Shown here: piece by piece, positions 49,670 to 58,979 of the stretch
How the letters are laid out: each line of letters begins with the position of its first letter
How positions within the stretch are numbered: position 1 is the stretch's first letter
From: Marinibaculum pumilum
GTDB taxonomy: Bacteria; Pseudomonadota; Alphaproteobacteria; Ferrovibrionales; Ferrovibrionaceae
Direction: 5' to 3'
DNA: 64,000 nucleotides
Assembly: GCF_042646425.1 (NCBI RefSeq)
Contig: NZ_JBHRTR010000025.1
Span: forward strand, 181,955 to 245,954
The notes under the pieces: generated by a model
Seen by the model: only the letters and a program-made list of their open reading frames with translations
What the model was told of the DNA's origin: nothing
Databases searched by the model: none
Position numbers and translations under genes: made by a program

Positions 49670-50747
49670 TCACGTGTTCTTCCCCGGCAGGTCGCGGGCC
49701 TGCACCGCCTCCGGCGTGAGCTGCAGGATCACCCGGTCCGGCACCCGCAGGTCGATGCCGCGAATGTCCTTGTCCAGCAGGCCCTCGGCGGCCTGCAGTT
49801 CGGCGAAGCGGTGCCAGGCCTGGCGCATCCCCTCCTCCGGCAGCCGCACCACCACACCGTTGTCGAAGGTGATGTCCCAGCGGCGCTCCCGGATCCGGGT
49901 GGCGGTGGCGACCCGCGCGAACAGCGCGAGATCGTCCTGCAGCAGATCGAACAGCGCCGCCGCCTGCTGCGGCGCCCCCTTGCCGACCAGCCGCCGCAGG
50001 TGGCGGAACTCGCCGCCGACCGCCTTCGCCAGGATCACCCCTTCGCGGTCGATCAGCACCGTCCGGCCGCCGTTCTGCCAGCGCACGAACGGCTCCCGTT
50101 CCTCCAGCCGGACATGCAGGGTGTCGGGCAGGCGGCGCTCCACCACTGCGCTCTTCACCCAGGGCAGGTCGGCAACCCGGGTCCGCACCTCCTCCAGGTC
50201 GAGGAACAGGATCGGATCGCCGCGGTTGACGCCGATCGCCTCCCGCAGATCGTCCAGCGCCGTCTTGCCGCGCCCCTCGACGGTCACGGCGTCCACCGCC
50301 AGGCCGCCGGAGGCGCTGAGCTCCGCCAGTTCCGCGCCACCCTCGTAAAGCAGGGCCTCCGCATCCTGCGGGGCTGCGACCGCGACCAGCACGACCGCCA
50401 GCGGCGGCAGCAGCAGGGCGGCGGCGATCGCGGTGNNNNNNNNNNNNNNNNNNNNNNNNNNNNNNNNNNNNNNNNNNNNNNNNNNNNNNNNNNNNNNNNN
50501 NNNNNNNNNNNNNNNNNNNNNNNNNNNNNNNNNNNNNNNNNNNNNNNNNNNNNNNNGCCTTGCCGGCCTTGCCGGCATCCTTTGCGGCCGCCTTCTCAGA
50601 CGACCTGTCAGCAGCCTTCCCCGCGGCCTTCTCAGCCGTCTTCCCAGAGGCCTTTTCGGGGGCCTCGTCCTTGCCACGACGCTTCGCCCGGCGCCCATCC
50701 GCCGACCCGGACCCCGCCTCTTCGGACCTGCGACGGAACCAGCTCAT
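49670..50747 (-). CDS. ftsQ: cell division protein FtsQ (interrupted by an assembly gap)
   Basis: A bitopic division protein. It starts MSWFRRRSEEAG, with a cytoplasmic tail rich in Lys, Ala and Glu (repeats such as EKAAGKAADRSSEKAAAK), then the gap, then the end of the TM helix (AIAAALLLPPLAVVLVAVAA), the POTRA domain (VDAVTVEGRGKTALDDLREAIGVNRGDPILFLD) and the FtsQ-beta domain. FtsQ with FtsL and FtsB links early and late divisome parts. The N-terminus and the rest are in different frames, so the 121 N are not true length. Its ATG overlaps the ddl stop. Confidence 0.9.
50436..50556. other. run of 121 N, unresolved sequence in ftsQ
   Basis: All bases are N. The gap falls inside or just after the Lys/Ala repeat tail of FtsQ, a place where repetitive GC-rich DNA would hinder assembly. 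Confidence 0.99.
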
Positions 50748-51658
50748 CGGTCCACCCCCGCATCCTCGATCATCCAGCGCACCAGGGCATCGAAGTCGTA
50801 GCCGCGATGCGCCGCGATCTCCGGCACCAGCGACAGCGGCGTCATGCCCGGCTGGGTATTGATCTCCAGGATCACCAGGCGCTGCCCCGCCGGCCGGCTC
50901 TCGTCGTAGCGCAGGTCGCTGCGGCTGACCCCGCGGCAGCCCAGGGCGCGATGCGCCGTCAGCGCGATCTCGCAGGCCTGCGCATAATCCTCTTCCGGCA
51001 TCGGCGCGGGCATCAGGTGCACCGCCTCGCCATCGGTGTATTTCGCCTTGTAGTCGTAGAAGCGCCCCTTGGGCCGGATCTCGATCGCGCCCAGCGCCTC
51101 GTCGCCCATCACCGCGACCTGGATCTCGCGCCCCGGCACGAAGCGCTCGATCATCACGGTGTCGCCATAGACCCACTGCAGGTCGTCGCCGGGGCGGAAA
51201 TTGTCTTCCGGCATGACGATCCGCACGCCCACCGAGGAACCCTCGTTCAGCGGCTTGATCACGTAGGGTGCCGGCAGGCCCGGATCCTCGCGCATTTCCT
51301 CGCGCGTGCGGATCAGATGCTCCGACATCGGCAGGCCGTGGGCGGCGAAAATGTACTTCGCAGTCGGCTTGTCCATCGCGTTGGCAGAAGCACGGACGCC
51401 GGAATGGGTATAGGGCAGGCCCATGATCTCCAGCAGGCCCTGGATCGTGCCATCTTCGCCGAAGCGGCCGTGCAGCGCATTGAAGGCGACATCGACCCGC
51501 AGCTTGTGCAGCACGTCGGCGACCTGGCGGCCGACATCGACGGCGGAGGTGCGGTAGCCCAGCCTGCGACAGGCCTCGACCACCGCCGCGCCGGTCACCA
51601 GGGAGACCTCGCGTTCGGCGGACCAGCCGCCCATCAGCACTGCGACATGCTTCGCCAT
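50744..51658 (-). CDS. ddl: D-alanine-D-alanine ligase
   Basis: A 304-residue ATP-grasp enzyme with HGRFGEDGTIQGLLE near the N-terminus, the ATP-binding YVIKPLNEGSSVGV, and Mg2+ site ILEINTQPGMTPLSLVP at the end. It makes the D-Ala-D-Ala that MurF adds. Its ATG overlaps the murB stop and its own stop overlaps ftsQ, as in many dcw clusters. Confidence 0.96.
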   Translation of the reverse strand: MAKHVAVLMGGWSAEREVSLVTGAAVVEACRRLGYRTSAVDVGRQVADVLHKLRVDVAFNALHGRFGEDGTIQGLLEIMGLPYTHSGVRASANAMDKPTAKYIFAAHGLPMSEHLIRTREEMREDPGLPAPYVIKPLNEGSSVGVRIVMPEDNFRPGDDLQWVYGDTVMIERFVPGREIQVAVMGDEALGAIEIRPKGRFYDYKAKYTDGEAVHLMPAPMPEEDYAQACEIALTAHRALGCRGVSRSDLRYDESRPAGQRLVILEINTQPGMTPLSLVPEIAAHRGYDFDALVRWMIEDAGVDR

Positions 51659-52659
51659 CAGCGCACCTCCCCGTCCGCGGCGCCGCCGGACATGGCGTCC
51701 GGGGCCCGCCGGCCGATGCGCCGGATCTCCCAGTGCAGCTGGATGCCGGAGCTCGCGGCGACGCGGGCGCGCACCTCGTCCCCCAGATCCTCCAGGTCGG
51801 CCGCGGTGGCGTCGCCGGTGTTGATCAGGAAGTTGCAGTGCTGTTCCGACACCTGCGCACCGCCACGCCGCAGGCCGCGGCAGCCGGCAGCGTCGATCAG
51901 CTGCCAGGCCTTCGCCCCCGGCGGGTTGGCGAAGGTGGAGCCGCCGGTCCGGGCGCGCACGGGCTGGCTTGCCTCCCGTTCGCTGCGGATCCGCTCCATC
52001 CGCGCCGCAATCCCGGCCGGATCGCCCGGCTGGGCGCGCAGGCCGGCGGCCAGCACGATCCAATCCTCCGGCAGGTCGCAGCTGCGATAGCCGAAGGCGA
52101 TCTCGTCGCGCCGCAGGAGGCGCCGCCGGCCGGACGGTTCCATCGCCTCGACCCAGTCCAGGATCCCGCCGATCTCGGCACCATAGGCACCGGCATTCAT
52201 CCGTACCGCGCCGCCGATGCTGCCGGGAATGCCGCAGAGGAATTCCAGCCCGGTCAGGCCGGCCTCCTGCGCCGCACGGGCGACCCGCACGTCGGCGGCA
52301 CCGGCACCGACGGTCAGATGCTGTCCGGATACCGCGATGTCGGCGAAGCTGCGGGACAGACGCAGGGTGATGCCGGGAATGCCGCCGTCGCGCACGATCA
52401 GATTGGATGCCAGGCCCAGCACCGTCACCGGCAGGCCGGCGGGGCGGCCCGCCATGAAGGTGGCGAGGTCGTCGGCATCGGCCGGCTCGAACAGGATCTC
52501 CGCCGGGCCGCCGACCCGGAACCAGGTACGGTCGCGCAGGGCGGCATCGCGACGCAGGCTGCCGCGCACCGGCGGCAGGCCGGCAGCGTTCCCCGAACCG
52601 CCTTGCCGGGGTCCGCCATGCGGTCCGCCGGCGATCGCCCTGAGGACGGCAGCGCTCAT
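51658..52659 (-). CDS. murB: UDP-N-acetylenolpyruvoylglucosamine reductase
   Basis: A 333-residue flavoenzyme. FAD contacts are in TWFRVGGPAEILFEP, LGLASNLIVRDGGIPG and FLCGIPGSIGGAVRMNAGAYG; the catalytic Ser and Glu are in TGGSTFANPPG and the following C-terminal part. It reduces the enolpyruvyl group to form UDP-MurNAc. N-terminal 30 residues are a low-complexity extension. ATGA overlaps join it to murC and ddl. Confidence 0.96.
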   Translation of the reverse strand: MSAAVLRAIAGGPHGGPRQGGSGNAAGLPPVRGSLRRDAALRDRTWFRVGGPAEILFEPADADDLATFMAGRPAGLPVTVLGLASNLIVRDGGIPGITLRLSRSFADIAVSGQHLTVGAGAADVRVARAAQEAGLTGLEFLCGIPGSIGGAVRMNAGAYGAEIGGILDWVEAMEPSGRRRLLRRDEIAFGYRSCDLPEDWIVLAAGLRAQPGDPAGIAARMERIRSEREASQPVRARTGGSTFANPPGAKAWQLIDAAGCRGLRRGGAQVSEQHCNFLINTGDATAADLEDLGDEVRARVAASSGIQLHWEIRRIGRRAPDAMSGGAADGEVR

Positions 52660-54107
52660 GCCGCGCCTCCGGCACTGCGGGCCGACGGCCGCGGCACGGG
52701 TGCGGGCAGGCCGGCAAGCTGCTCCGGCAGGTCGTTGGCCCAGCGGGTGATGCTGCCGGCGCCCAGGCAGACGACATAGTCGCCGGGCTGCGCCTCTTCC
52801 TGCACCAGTTGCGCCAGCATTGCCGGATCCGGCAGCTCATGCACCCGGCGATGGCCATGGGCACGCAGGCCTTCCACCAGGGCCTGCCGGTCGATGCCCT
52901 CGATCGGCGCCTCGCCGGCGGCATAGACATCCGCGACGATCACCGCGTCGGCATCGTTGAAGCAGGTGCAGAAATCTTCGAACAGGTCGCGCAGACGGCT
53001 GTAGCGATGCGGCTGCACCACCGCCAGGATGCGCCCCGCGCAGGCCTGCCGGGCGGCGGAGAGGACGGCCGCGATTTCCACCGGGTGATGGCCGTAATCG
53101 TCGATCACGGTGATGCCGTGCGCCGTGCCGGTGCGGGTGAAGCGCCGCTTCACGCCGCCGAAGCCGGCCAGCGCCGCGCGCAGCACCTCCTCCGGCAGAC
53201 CCATCTCCACCGCGATGGCGACCACGGCCAGGGCGTTCTGCACGTTGTGGCGGCCCATCATCGGCAGGCGCAGGTCGGCGATGGTGCGCGAATTGCCGGT
53301 CTGCCGGTCGCGGACGGCGACGTCGAAGGCCGCGCCCTCGGCATCGAGCCGCAGGTTGGTGCCGCGGATATCCGCCTGCGGGCTGAAGCCGTAGGGGATC
53401 AGGCGGCGGTCGCTGATCCGCGAGATCAGGGTCTGCACTTCCGGATGGTCGATGCAGAGCACGGCGAAGCCGTAGAACGGGATGTTCTCCACGAAGGTGA
53501 GGAACGCCTCCCGCAGCCGGTCGAAGGAGCCGTAATGCTCCATATGCTCCGGGTCGATGTTGGTCACCACGGCAATCACCGCCGGCAGCTTGACCATCGT
53601 GCCGTCGCTCTCGTCCGCCTCGACCACCATCCATTCGCCGGTGCCCAGCCGGGCATTGGTGCCATAGGCGTTGATGATGCCGCCATTGATCACGGTCGGA
53701 TCGAAGCCCGCCGCGTCGAACAGGGCGGAGACCAGGGAAGTGGTGGTGGTCTTGCCGTGGGTGCCCGCGATCGCCGCCGACCATTTCAGGCGCATCAGCT
53801 CGCCCAGCATCTCTGCCCGGCGCACCACCGGCAGGAAGCGTTCGCGGGCGGCGCGCACCTCCGGATTGTCCGGCTTCACCGCGCTGGAAATGACGATCAC
53901 GTCGGCATTGTCGACATTGGCCACCTGGTGGCCCTCGAACACCGCGATGCCCAGGCCCCGCAGGCGCTGCACGTTCGGGCCGAAGGCCAGGTCGGAGCCC
54001 TGCACCCGGTAACCCAGATTGTGCATCACCTCGGCGATGCCGCTCATGCCGATGCCGCCGATTCCCACGAAGTGGATCGTGCCGATATCCAGCGGAAGCG
54101 CCCTCAT
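52656..54107 (-). CDS. murC: UDP-N-acetylmuramate-L-alanine ligase
   Basis: A 483-residue Mur ligase. The N-terminal Rossmann loop is FVGIGGIGMSGIAEV, the ATP-binding P-loop AGTHGKTTTTSLV, followed by EADESDGTM and the DDYGHHPVEI motif of the C-terminal domain. It adds L-Ala to UDP-MurNAc. ATG 54107 overlaps the murG stop; a longer open frame upstream is a shadow of murG. Confidence 0.96.
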   Translation of the reverse strand: MRALPLDIGTIHFVGIGGIGMSGIAEVMHNLGYRVQGSDLAFGPNVQRLRGLGIAVFEGHQVANVDNADVIVISSAVKPDNPEVRAARERFLPVVRRAEMLGELMRLKWSAAIAGTHGKTTTTSLVSALFDAAGFDPTVINGGIINAYGTNARLGTGEWMVVEADESDGTMVKLPAVIAVVTNIDPEHMEHYGSFDRLREAFLTFVENIPFYGFAVLCIDHPEVQTLISRISDRRLIPYGFSPQADIRGTNLRLDAEGAAFDVAVRDRQTGNSRTIADLRLPMMGRHNVQNALAVVAIAVEMGLPEEVLRAALAGFGGVKRRFTRTGTAHGITVIDDYGHHPVEIAAVLSAARQACAGRILAVVQPHRYSRLRDLFEDFCTCFNDADAVIVADVYAAGEAPIEGIDRQALVEGLRAHGHRRVHELPDPAMLAQLVQEEAQPGDYVVCLGAGSITRWANDLPEQLAGLPAPVPRPSARSAGGAA

Positions 54108-55273
54108 GCCGCCACCTGCAGCATGGTGCGCGACGCGGCGGGCAGCGCGGCCGCCTCTGCACGGGCCAGGATCAGGTCCGCCAGCAGGTCGGCGGCATCG
54201 GGACGGCCGGCATCCCGCGCCGCCGCCGCCATGTCCGCCAGGGACTGCGGGTCGGAGGTCAGGGCGCAGAGCCCTTCCGCCAGGTTCTGCGGCGAGAAGC
54301 GCCCCTCTTCCATCAGCCAGGCGCCGCCGGCGGCGACCATGGCACGGGCATTGGCCGCCTGGTGGTCGTCGGCGGCATGCGGATAGGGCACCAGGATCGC
54401 CGGACGGCCGGCAGCCAGCAGTTCGCAGACGGTGGAGGCGCCGGACCGCGCGATCACCAGATGGGCGGCGCCCAGCTGCTGCGGCACGTCCTCGATGAAG
54501 GCGGCGAGTTCCGCGGGGATGCCGGCCTGGGCATAGGCCTCCGTCACCCGGGCCAGGTCCTCCTGCCGGCACTGCTGCGTCACCCTCAGCCGGGTCCGCA
54601 GCGCCGGGGTCAGGCGGGCGAGCGCCGCCGGCACGACGTCCGACATCACCCGTGCGCCCTGGCTGCCGCCCAGCACCAGCAGGCGGACCGGGCCGCTGCC
54701 GTTGGGCGTCACATAGGGCAGGCCGCGCAGGGCGATGATCGCCTCGCGCACCGGGTTGCCGGTCGTCACCAGCCTGGGCGCGTCGGCCGGGCGCAACCGC
54801 TCCGTCACCGGGAAGGAGCCGGCGATGGTGCCGACCCGCGGCGCCAGCAGCCTGTTGGCGCGGCCCAGCACCGCGTTCTGTTCGTGGATCAGGGTCGGCA
54901 TGCCGAGCGAGACCGCCGCCAGCATCGGCGGCAGGGAGGGATAGCCGCCGAAGCCGACCACCAGGTCGGGCCGCGCCGCCCTCAGCAGCCGCCGCGCGGC
55001 GAACACGCCCTGGGCGATCCGCAGGCCCGCCTTTGCCTTGTGCATCACACCGCCGCCGGCGGGCGTGCCGGACGGCACCACGTCGACCTCGGCCCCGGCG
55101 AAGCGGCTGCCCCAGCCTTCGCCGCGGGCATCGGTCACCAGCCGGACGGAGGCGCCGCGGGAGACCAGCCGCGCGGCGACGCTCTGCGCCGGGAACAGAT
55201 GGCCGCCGGTGCCGCCGGCGGCGAGGACGATGCGGCGGCGGACCGCCTGCCTGGCATTCTCGCTGCCGCTCAT
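54104..55273 (-). CDS. murG: UDP-GlcNAc:lipid I GlcNAc transferase
   Basis: A 389-residue GT-B glycosyltransferase. The first glycine loop is AAGGTGGHLFPAQSVA, the second LVLGGSQGA, and the UDP-binding ARSGASTVCELLAAGRPAILVPYP is in the C-terminal domain. It makes lipid II on the inner face of the membrane. The gene lies 28 bp after ftsW. The C-terminus extends about 20 residues beyond usual. Confidence 0.95.
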   Translation of the reverse strand: MSGSENARQAVRRRIVLAAGGTGGHLFPAQSVAARLVSRGASVRLVTDARGEGWGSRFAGAEVDVVPSGTPAGGGVMHKAKAGLRIAQGVFAARRLLRAARPDLVVGFGGYPSLPPMLAAVSLGMPTLIHEQNAVLGRANRLLAPRVGTIAGSFPVTERLRPADAPRLVTTGNPVREAIIALRGLPYVTPNGSGPVRLLVLGGSQGARVMSDVVPAALARLTPALRTRLRVTQQCRQEDLARVTEAYAQAGIPAELAAFIEDVPQQLGAAHLVIARSGASTVCELLAAGRPAILVPYPHAADDHQAANARAMVAAGGAWLMEEGRFSPQNLAEGLCALTSDPQSLADMAAAARDAGRPDAADLLADLILARAEAAALPAASRTMLQVAA

Positions 55274-55301
55274 GGCCGGTCTCCTGTCTGTCGTGCCTGC
55301 A

Positions 55302-56456
55302 TCATGACACCCCTCCCAGGCCGGGACGCCGCCGTGTCAGCGCCAGCGCCATGCCCATGGCCAGGGCCAGGGCCAGCAGCGAGGATCCGCCATAGGAGAC
55401 GAAGGGCAGGGTCATGCCCTTGGTCGGCAGCAGGCGCAGGTTGACGCCGATATTGATCGCCGCCTGCAGCCCGAACTGGGTGAACAGCCCGGTGGCGGCC
55501 AGGACCACGAAGAGATTCTCCTCGCGCATCAGCCGGGCATAGCCGCGCAGCACGATGAAACCGAAGACCGCGACGATGACGAGGCAGAGCAGCAGCCCGA
55601 ACTCCTCCCCCGCCACGGCGAAGACAAAGTCGGTATGGGCGTCCGGCAGCACGTCCTTCACCTCGCCCTCGCCCGGGCCACGGCCGAAGAAGCCGCCGGC
55701 GGAGAAGGCGTCCATCGCCTTCTCGATCTGGTAGTTCTCGTGCCCGGCCGGGTCGAGGAAACGGTCGATGCGGTTGGCGACATGCGGCAGCAGGGTATAG
55801 GCAGCCAGGAAGCCGCCGATCGCCACGATGGCGGCGGCGGCGATCAGCCAGAGCGCCATGCCGGCGACGAAGTACTGCGCGCACCACACGGCGGCGATGA
55901 CGATCGTCATGCCGACATCGGGCTGCAGCAGCAGCAGGCCGACCACCAGCGCCAGCAGCAGGATGGCCGCGGCATCGCCGGGGAAGTGCCGCCCGGCCGG
56001 ACCGCCCGCGCCGCCGGGATCCTGCCGGTGCAGCGCGAACATCCAGGCGGTCACCACCGCGAAGGTCGGCTTCAGGAATTCCGACGGCTGCAGCGAGAGC
56101 GGGCCGAGATAGAGCCAGCGGGTGGCGCCCTTCACCTCCGGCGACAGGACCAGGGTGGCGGCGGTCAGCAGCAGGGCCACCGCAAAGCCCAGGGCGCCGA
56201 GGCGGCGCACCTGCAGCGGCGACAGCATGGAGATGCAAAGCACCACGGCCAGCGCCGGCACCATGAACATGAACTGCCGGGTGACGAAGTGGAAGCTCTC
56301 CAGGCCGATGCGATGTGCCACCGCCGGCGAGGCGGCGAGGATCAGCGCCGCGCCGACGCCGACCAGGACCAGCAGCGCCGCCAGGCTCCAGCGGTCGACG
56401 GTCCACCACCAGCGGCCCAGAAGGGATGTGTCGGTGCGGGAGAAGGTCACGCTCAT
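55302..56456 (-). CDS. ftsW: peptidoglycan glycosyltransferase FtsW
   Basis: A 384-residue SEDS protein with 10 helices. Family motifs are GATRWLYLGPLSLQPSEFLKP, LQPDVGMTIVIAAVW, and the loop DAHTDFVFAVAGEEFGLL, including the catalytic Asp region. It polymerises lipid II at the septum with FtsI. ATGA overlap with murD. Confidence 0.95.
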   Translation of the reverse strand: MSVTFSRTDTSLLGRWWWTVDRWSLAALLVLVGVGAALILAASPAVAHRIGLESFHFVTRQFMFMVPALAVVLCISMLSPLQVRRLGALGFAVALLLTAATLVLSPEVKGATRWLYLGPLSLQPSEFLKPTFAVVTAWMFALHRQDPGGAGGPAGRHFPGDAAAILLLALVVGLLLLQPDVGMTIVIAAVWCAQYFVAGMALWLIAAAAIVAIGGFLAAYTLLPHVANRIDRFLDPAGHENYQIEKAMDAFSAGGFFGRGPGEGEVKDVLPDAHTDFVFAVAGEEFGLLLCLVIVAVFGFIVLRGYARLMREENLFVVLAATGLFTQFGLQAAINIGVNLRLLPTKGMTLPFVSYGGSSLLALALAMGMALALTRRRPGLGGVS

Positions 56457-57880
56457 GCCGCGGCCCCCCGCAGCACGGTTCCCGACGGCGTGCCGGAGAC
56501 GGCGCCGCCGGCGCCGGCTGCACGCAGGGCCGCCACCAGGTCGCGGAAACGGTCGCCGCGGGCCTCGTAGTCGGCGAACTGGTCGAAGGAGGCGCAGGCC
56601 GGCGAGAACAGGATCACCGCCTCGCCGCCATCGGCGCGGGCCCGGGCATGGGCCGCCTGCAGCGCCGCATCCAGGGTGCCGCAGTCTTCCGCGGCGATGC
56701 CCGCCCCCTGCAACCGTTCGGCGAAAGGCGCCGCCGCCTCGCCGATCAGGAACGCCGCCTGAACCGCATCCAGATGCGGCATCACGGCGTCCAGCCCGTC
56801 CGATTTCGGCCGGCCGCCGGCGATCCAGTAGATCCGGTCGTAGCAGGTCAGCGCCCGCGCCGCGGCCTCGCCGTTCGTCGCCTTGCTGTCATTGACGAAG
56901 CGCAGGCCGCCGATGGTGCCGACCTCCTCCTGCCGGTGCGGCAGGCCGGGAAAGCTGGCCAGGGCGCCGGATGCCGCCTCGCGCCCGACCCCCAGCGCAC
57001 GGGCCACCGCGAAAGCGGCGGCGGCGTTCTGCCAGTTGTGGCGCCCCGGCAGGGCACGCGCCGCGCCCAGGTCGCAGACCGGGACCGGACCTTCGTGCAG
57101 GACGCCGTCGACGACGGAGACGCCGCGCATCAGGTGGCGGCCCACGGCGATCGGCACCAGGCCCGGATGGCCGCGCGCCTCCAGCGCGTTGAAGACGGAG
57201 ACCGACCAGCTGTCGTCGATGCCGATCACCGCATGGTTGCCGGCGGCCTGGCGCTCGAAGATGCGGCTCTTGACCGCGACATAGCCTTCCATCGAGCCGT
57301 GCCGGTCCAGATGGTCGGCGCTGACGTTCAGCAGCACCGCGACATCCAGGTGGCAGGACGGCGTGAGGTCGAGCTGGAAGGAGGACAGCTCCAGCACATA
57401 GGTGCCATCTTGCGCCAGCGGCTGCAGGTCCAGCACGGGGCGGCCGATATTGCCGCCGACCTGGTTCGCCCGGCCCGCCCTGTCCAGGATATGGCCGATC
57501 AGCGCGGTGGTGGTCGACTTGCCGTTGGTGCCGGTGATGCCCACCAGCCGGGCGGCCGGCTTGGTGTTGAGGAACAGCTCGACATCGCCGATCACCGGCA
57601 CCGCCGCCGCCTTCGCCGCCGCGATCAGCGGATGCGGCGCCGGATGGGTCAGCGGCACGCCGGGCGCGGCGACCAAAGCGGCGATACCGGACCAGTCGAT
57701 CCCCTCCGGCTCCGCCAGGACGATGCCGGCTTCGGCCGCGCGCTCCCGCGCGGGCCCGCCATCGTCCCACCCCAGCACGGTGGCGCCGCCGGCGCGCAGC
57801 GCACGCGCAGCGGCCAGGTTGCTGCGGGCCAGGCCCAGCAGCAGGACGGTGCGGTCGCGATAGGCGTCGATCGTGATCAT
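56453..57880 (-). CDS. murD: UDP-N-acetylmuramoyl-L-alanine-D-glutamate ligase
   Basis: A 475-residue Mur ligase with LLLGLARSNLAAARAL at the N-terminus, P-loop GITGTNGKSTTTALIGH, NVSADHLDRHG and FVNDSKATN(G) of the C-terminal domain. It adds D-Glu to UDP-MurNAc-L-Ala. It starts 7 bp after the mraY stop and overlaps ftsW. Confidence 0.96.
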   Translation of the reverse strand: MITIDAYRDRTVLLLGLARSNLAAARALRAGGATVLGWDDGGPARERAAEAGIVLAEPEGIDWSGIAALVAAPGVPLTHPAPHPLIAAAKAAAVPVIGDVELFLNTKPAARLVGITGTNGKSTTTALIGHILDRAGRANQVGGNIGRPVLDLQPLAQDGTYVLELSSFQLDLTPSCHLDVAVLLNVSADHLDRHGSMEGYVAVKSRIFERQAAGNHAVIGIDDSWSVSVFNALEARGHPGLVPIAVGRHLMRGVSVVDGVLHEGPVPVCDLGAARALPGRHNWQNAAAAFAVARALGVGREAASGALASFPGLPHRQEEVGTIGGLRFVNDSKATNGEAAARALTCYDRIYWIAGGRPKSDGLDAVMPHLDAVQAAFLIGEAAAPFAERLQGAGIAAEDCGTLDAALQAAHARARADGGEAVILFSPACASFDQFADYEARGDRFRDLVAALRAAGAGGAVSGTPSGTVLRGAAA

Positions 57881-57887
57881 GCCCGCC

Positions 57888-58976
57888 TCACCGCAGCTTC
57901 AGGGTGGAGAGGCCGATCAGCGCCAGGATGACCGCGATGATCCAGAAGCGGATGACGATGGTCGGTTCGGCCCAGCCCTTCTTCTCGAAATGGTGGTGCA
58001 GCGGCGCCATCCGGAAGATGCGGCGGCCGGTCAGCTTGTAGGAACCGACCTGCACGATCACAGAGACCGCCTCCAGCACGAACAGGCCGCCGACGATCGC
58101 CAGCACCAGCTCGTGCTTGGTGACGACGCTGATCATGCCCAGGGCACCGCCCAGCGCCAGGCTGCCGGTATCGCCCATGAACACCCGCGCCGGCGGCGCG
58201 TTGTACCAGAGGAAGCCGAGCCCGGCGCCGACCAGCGAGCCGCAGAGCACCGAAAGTTCGCCCGCGCCCTGCACATGGTGGATCTGCAGGTAGTTGGCGA
58301 ACACCGCATTGCCCGCCAGGTAGGCGATCAGCGCGAAGGTTGAGGCGGCGATCATCACCGGCACGATCGCCAGCCCGTCCAGCCCGTCGGTCAGGTTCAC
58401 CGCGTTGGAGGAGCCGATCACCACCAGGATCGCGAAGGGCAGCATGAACCAGCCGATATTGACCAGCAGGTCCTTGAAGAAGGGGATCGCGACGGAGAAG
58501 GAGAGCGGCGCCTCCATCACGTTCAGCACCCAGAGCGCGGCGCCGCCGGCGATCAGGATCTGCAGCGCCAGCTTGGCGCGGGCGGAGATGCCCTTCGGGT
58601 TCTGCTTGGTGACCTTCAGATAGTCGTCCCAGAAGCCGATCGCACCGAAGCCCAGGGTCACCACCAGCACCGCCCAGACATAGGGGTTCGACAGGTCCGC
58701 CCAGAGCAGGGTGCCGACCGCCAGGCCCAGCAGGATCAGCAGGCCGCCCATGGTGGGGGTGCCGCGCTTGGTCAGCAGATGCCCCTCCGGGCCGTCCTCG
58801 CGGATCGGCTGGCCCTTCTTCTGGCGCACCCGCAGCATGCGGATCAGCGGTTCGCCGAAGACGAAGCTGATCAGGATCGCCGTCAGCACAGCCGCGCCGG
58901 TCCGGAAGGAGAGATAGCGGAACAGGTTGAAGAGGATGAAGTCGTCGGCGAGCGGCGTCAGCAGCAGGTACAGCAT
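57888..58976 (-). CDS. mraY: phospho-MurNAc-pentapeptide transferase
   Basis: A 362-residue membrane enzyme with 10 helices. Motifs include RMLRVRQKKGQPIREDGPEGHL, GTPTMGGLLIL, FWDDYLKV, NAVNLTDGLDGLA, and FMGDTGSLALGG, holding the catalytic Asp residues and Mg2+. It transfers phospho-MurNAc-pentapeptide to undecaprenyl phosphate to make lipid I. It starts 3 bp after the murF stop. Confidence 0.97.
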   Translation of the reverse strand: MLYLLLTPLADDFILFNLFRYLSFRTGAAVLTAILISFVFGEPLIRMLRVRQKKGQPIREDGPEGHLLTKRGTPTMGGLLILLGLAVGTLLWADLSNPYVWAVLVVTLGFGAIGFWDDYLKVTKQNPKGISARAKLALQILIAGGAALWVLNVMEAPLSFSVAIPFFKDLLVNIGWFMLPFAILVVIGSSNAVNLTDGLDGLAIVPVMIAASTFALIAYLAGNAVFANYLQIHHVQGAGELSVLCGSLVGAGLGFLWYNAPPARVFMGDTGSLALGGALGMISVVTKHELVLAIVGGLFVLEAVSVIVQVGSYKLTGRRIFRMAPLHHHFEKKGWAEPTIVIRFWIIAVILALIGLSTLKLR

Positions 58977-58979
58977 CGC

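Noticed and set aside
44914..49719. Plus-strand frame of 1,601 codons opposite ftsZ and ftsA
   Set aside because: It is a mirror of essential genes with no sign of a protein family.
52656..54572. Longer murC starting inside murG
   Set aside because: The extra 155 codons are a frame shadow of murG; the ATGA overlap at 54104-54107 is the accepted start.
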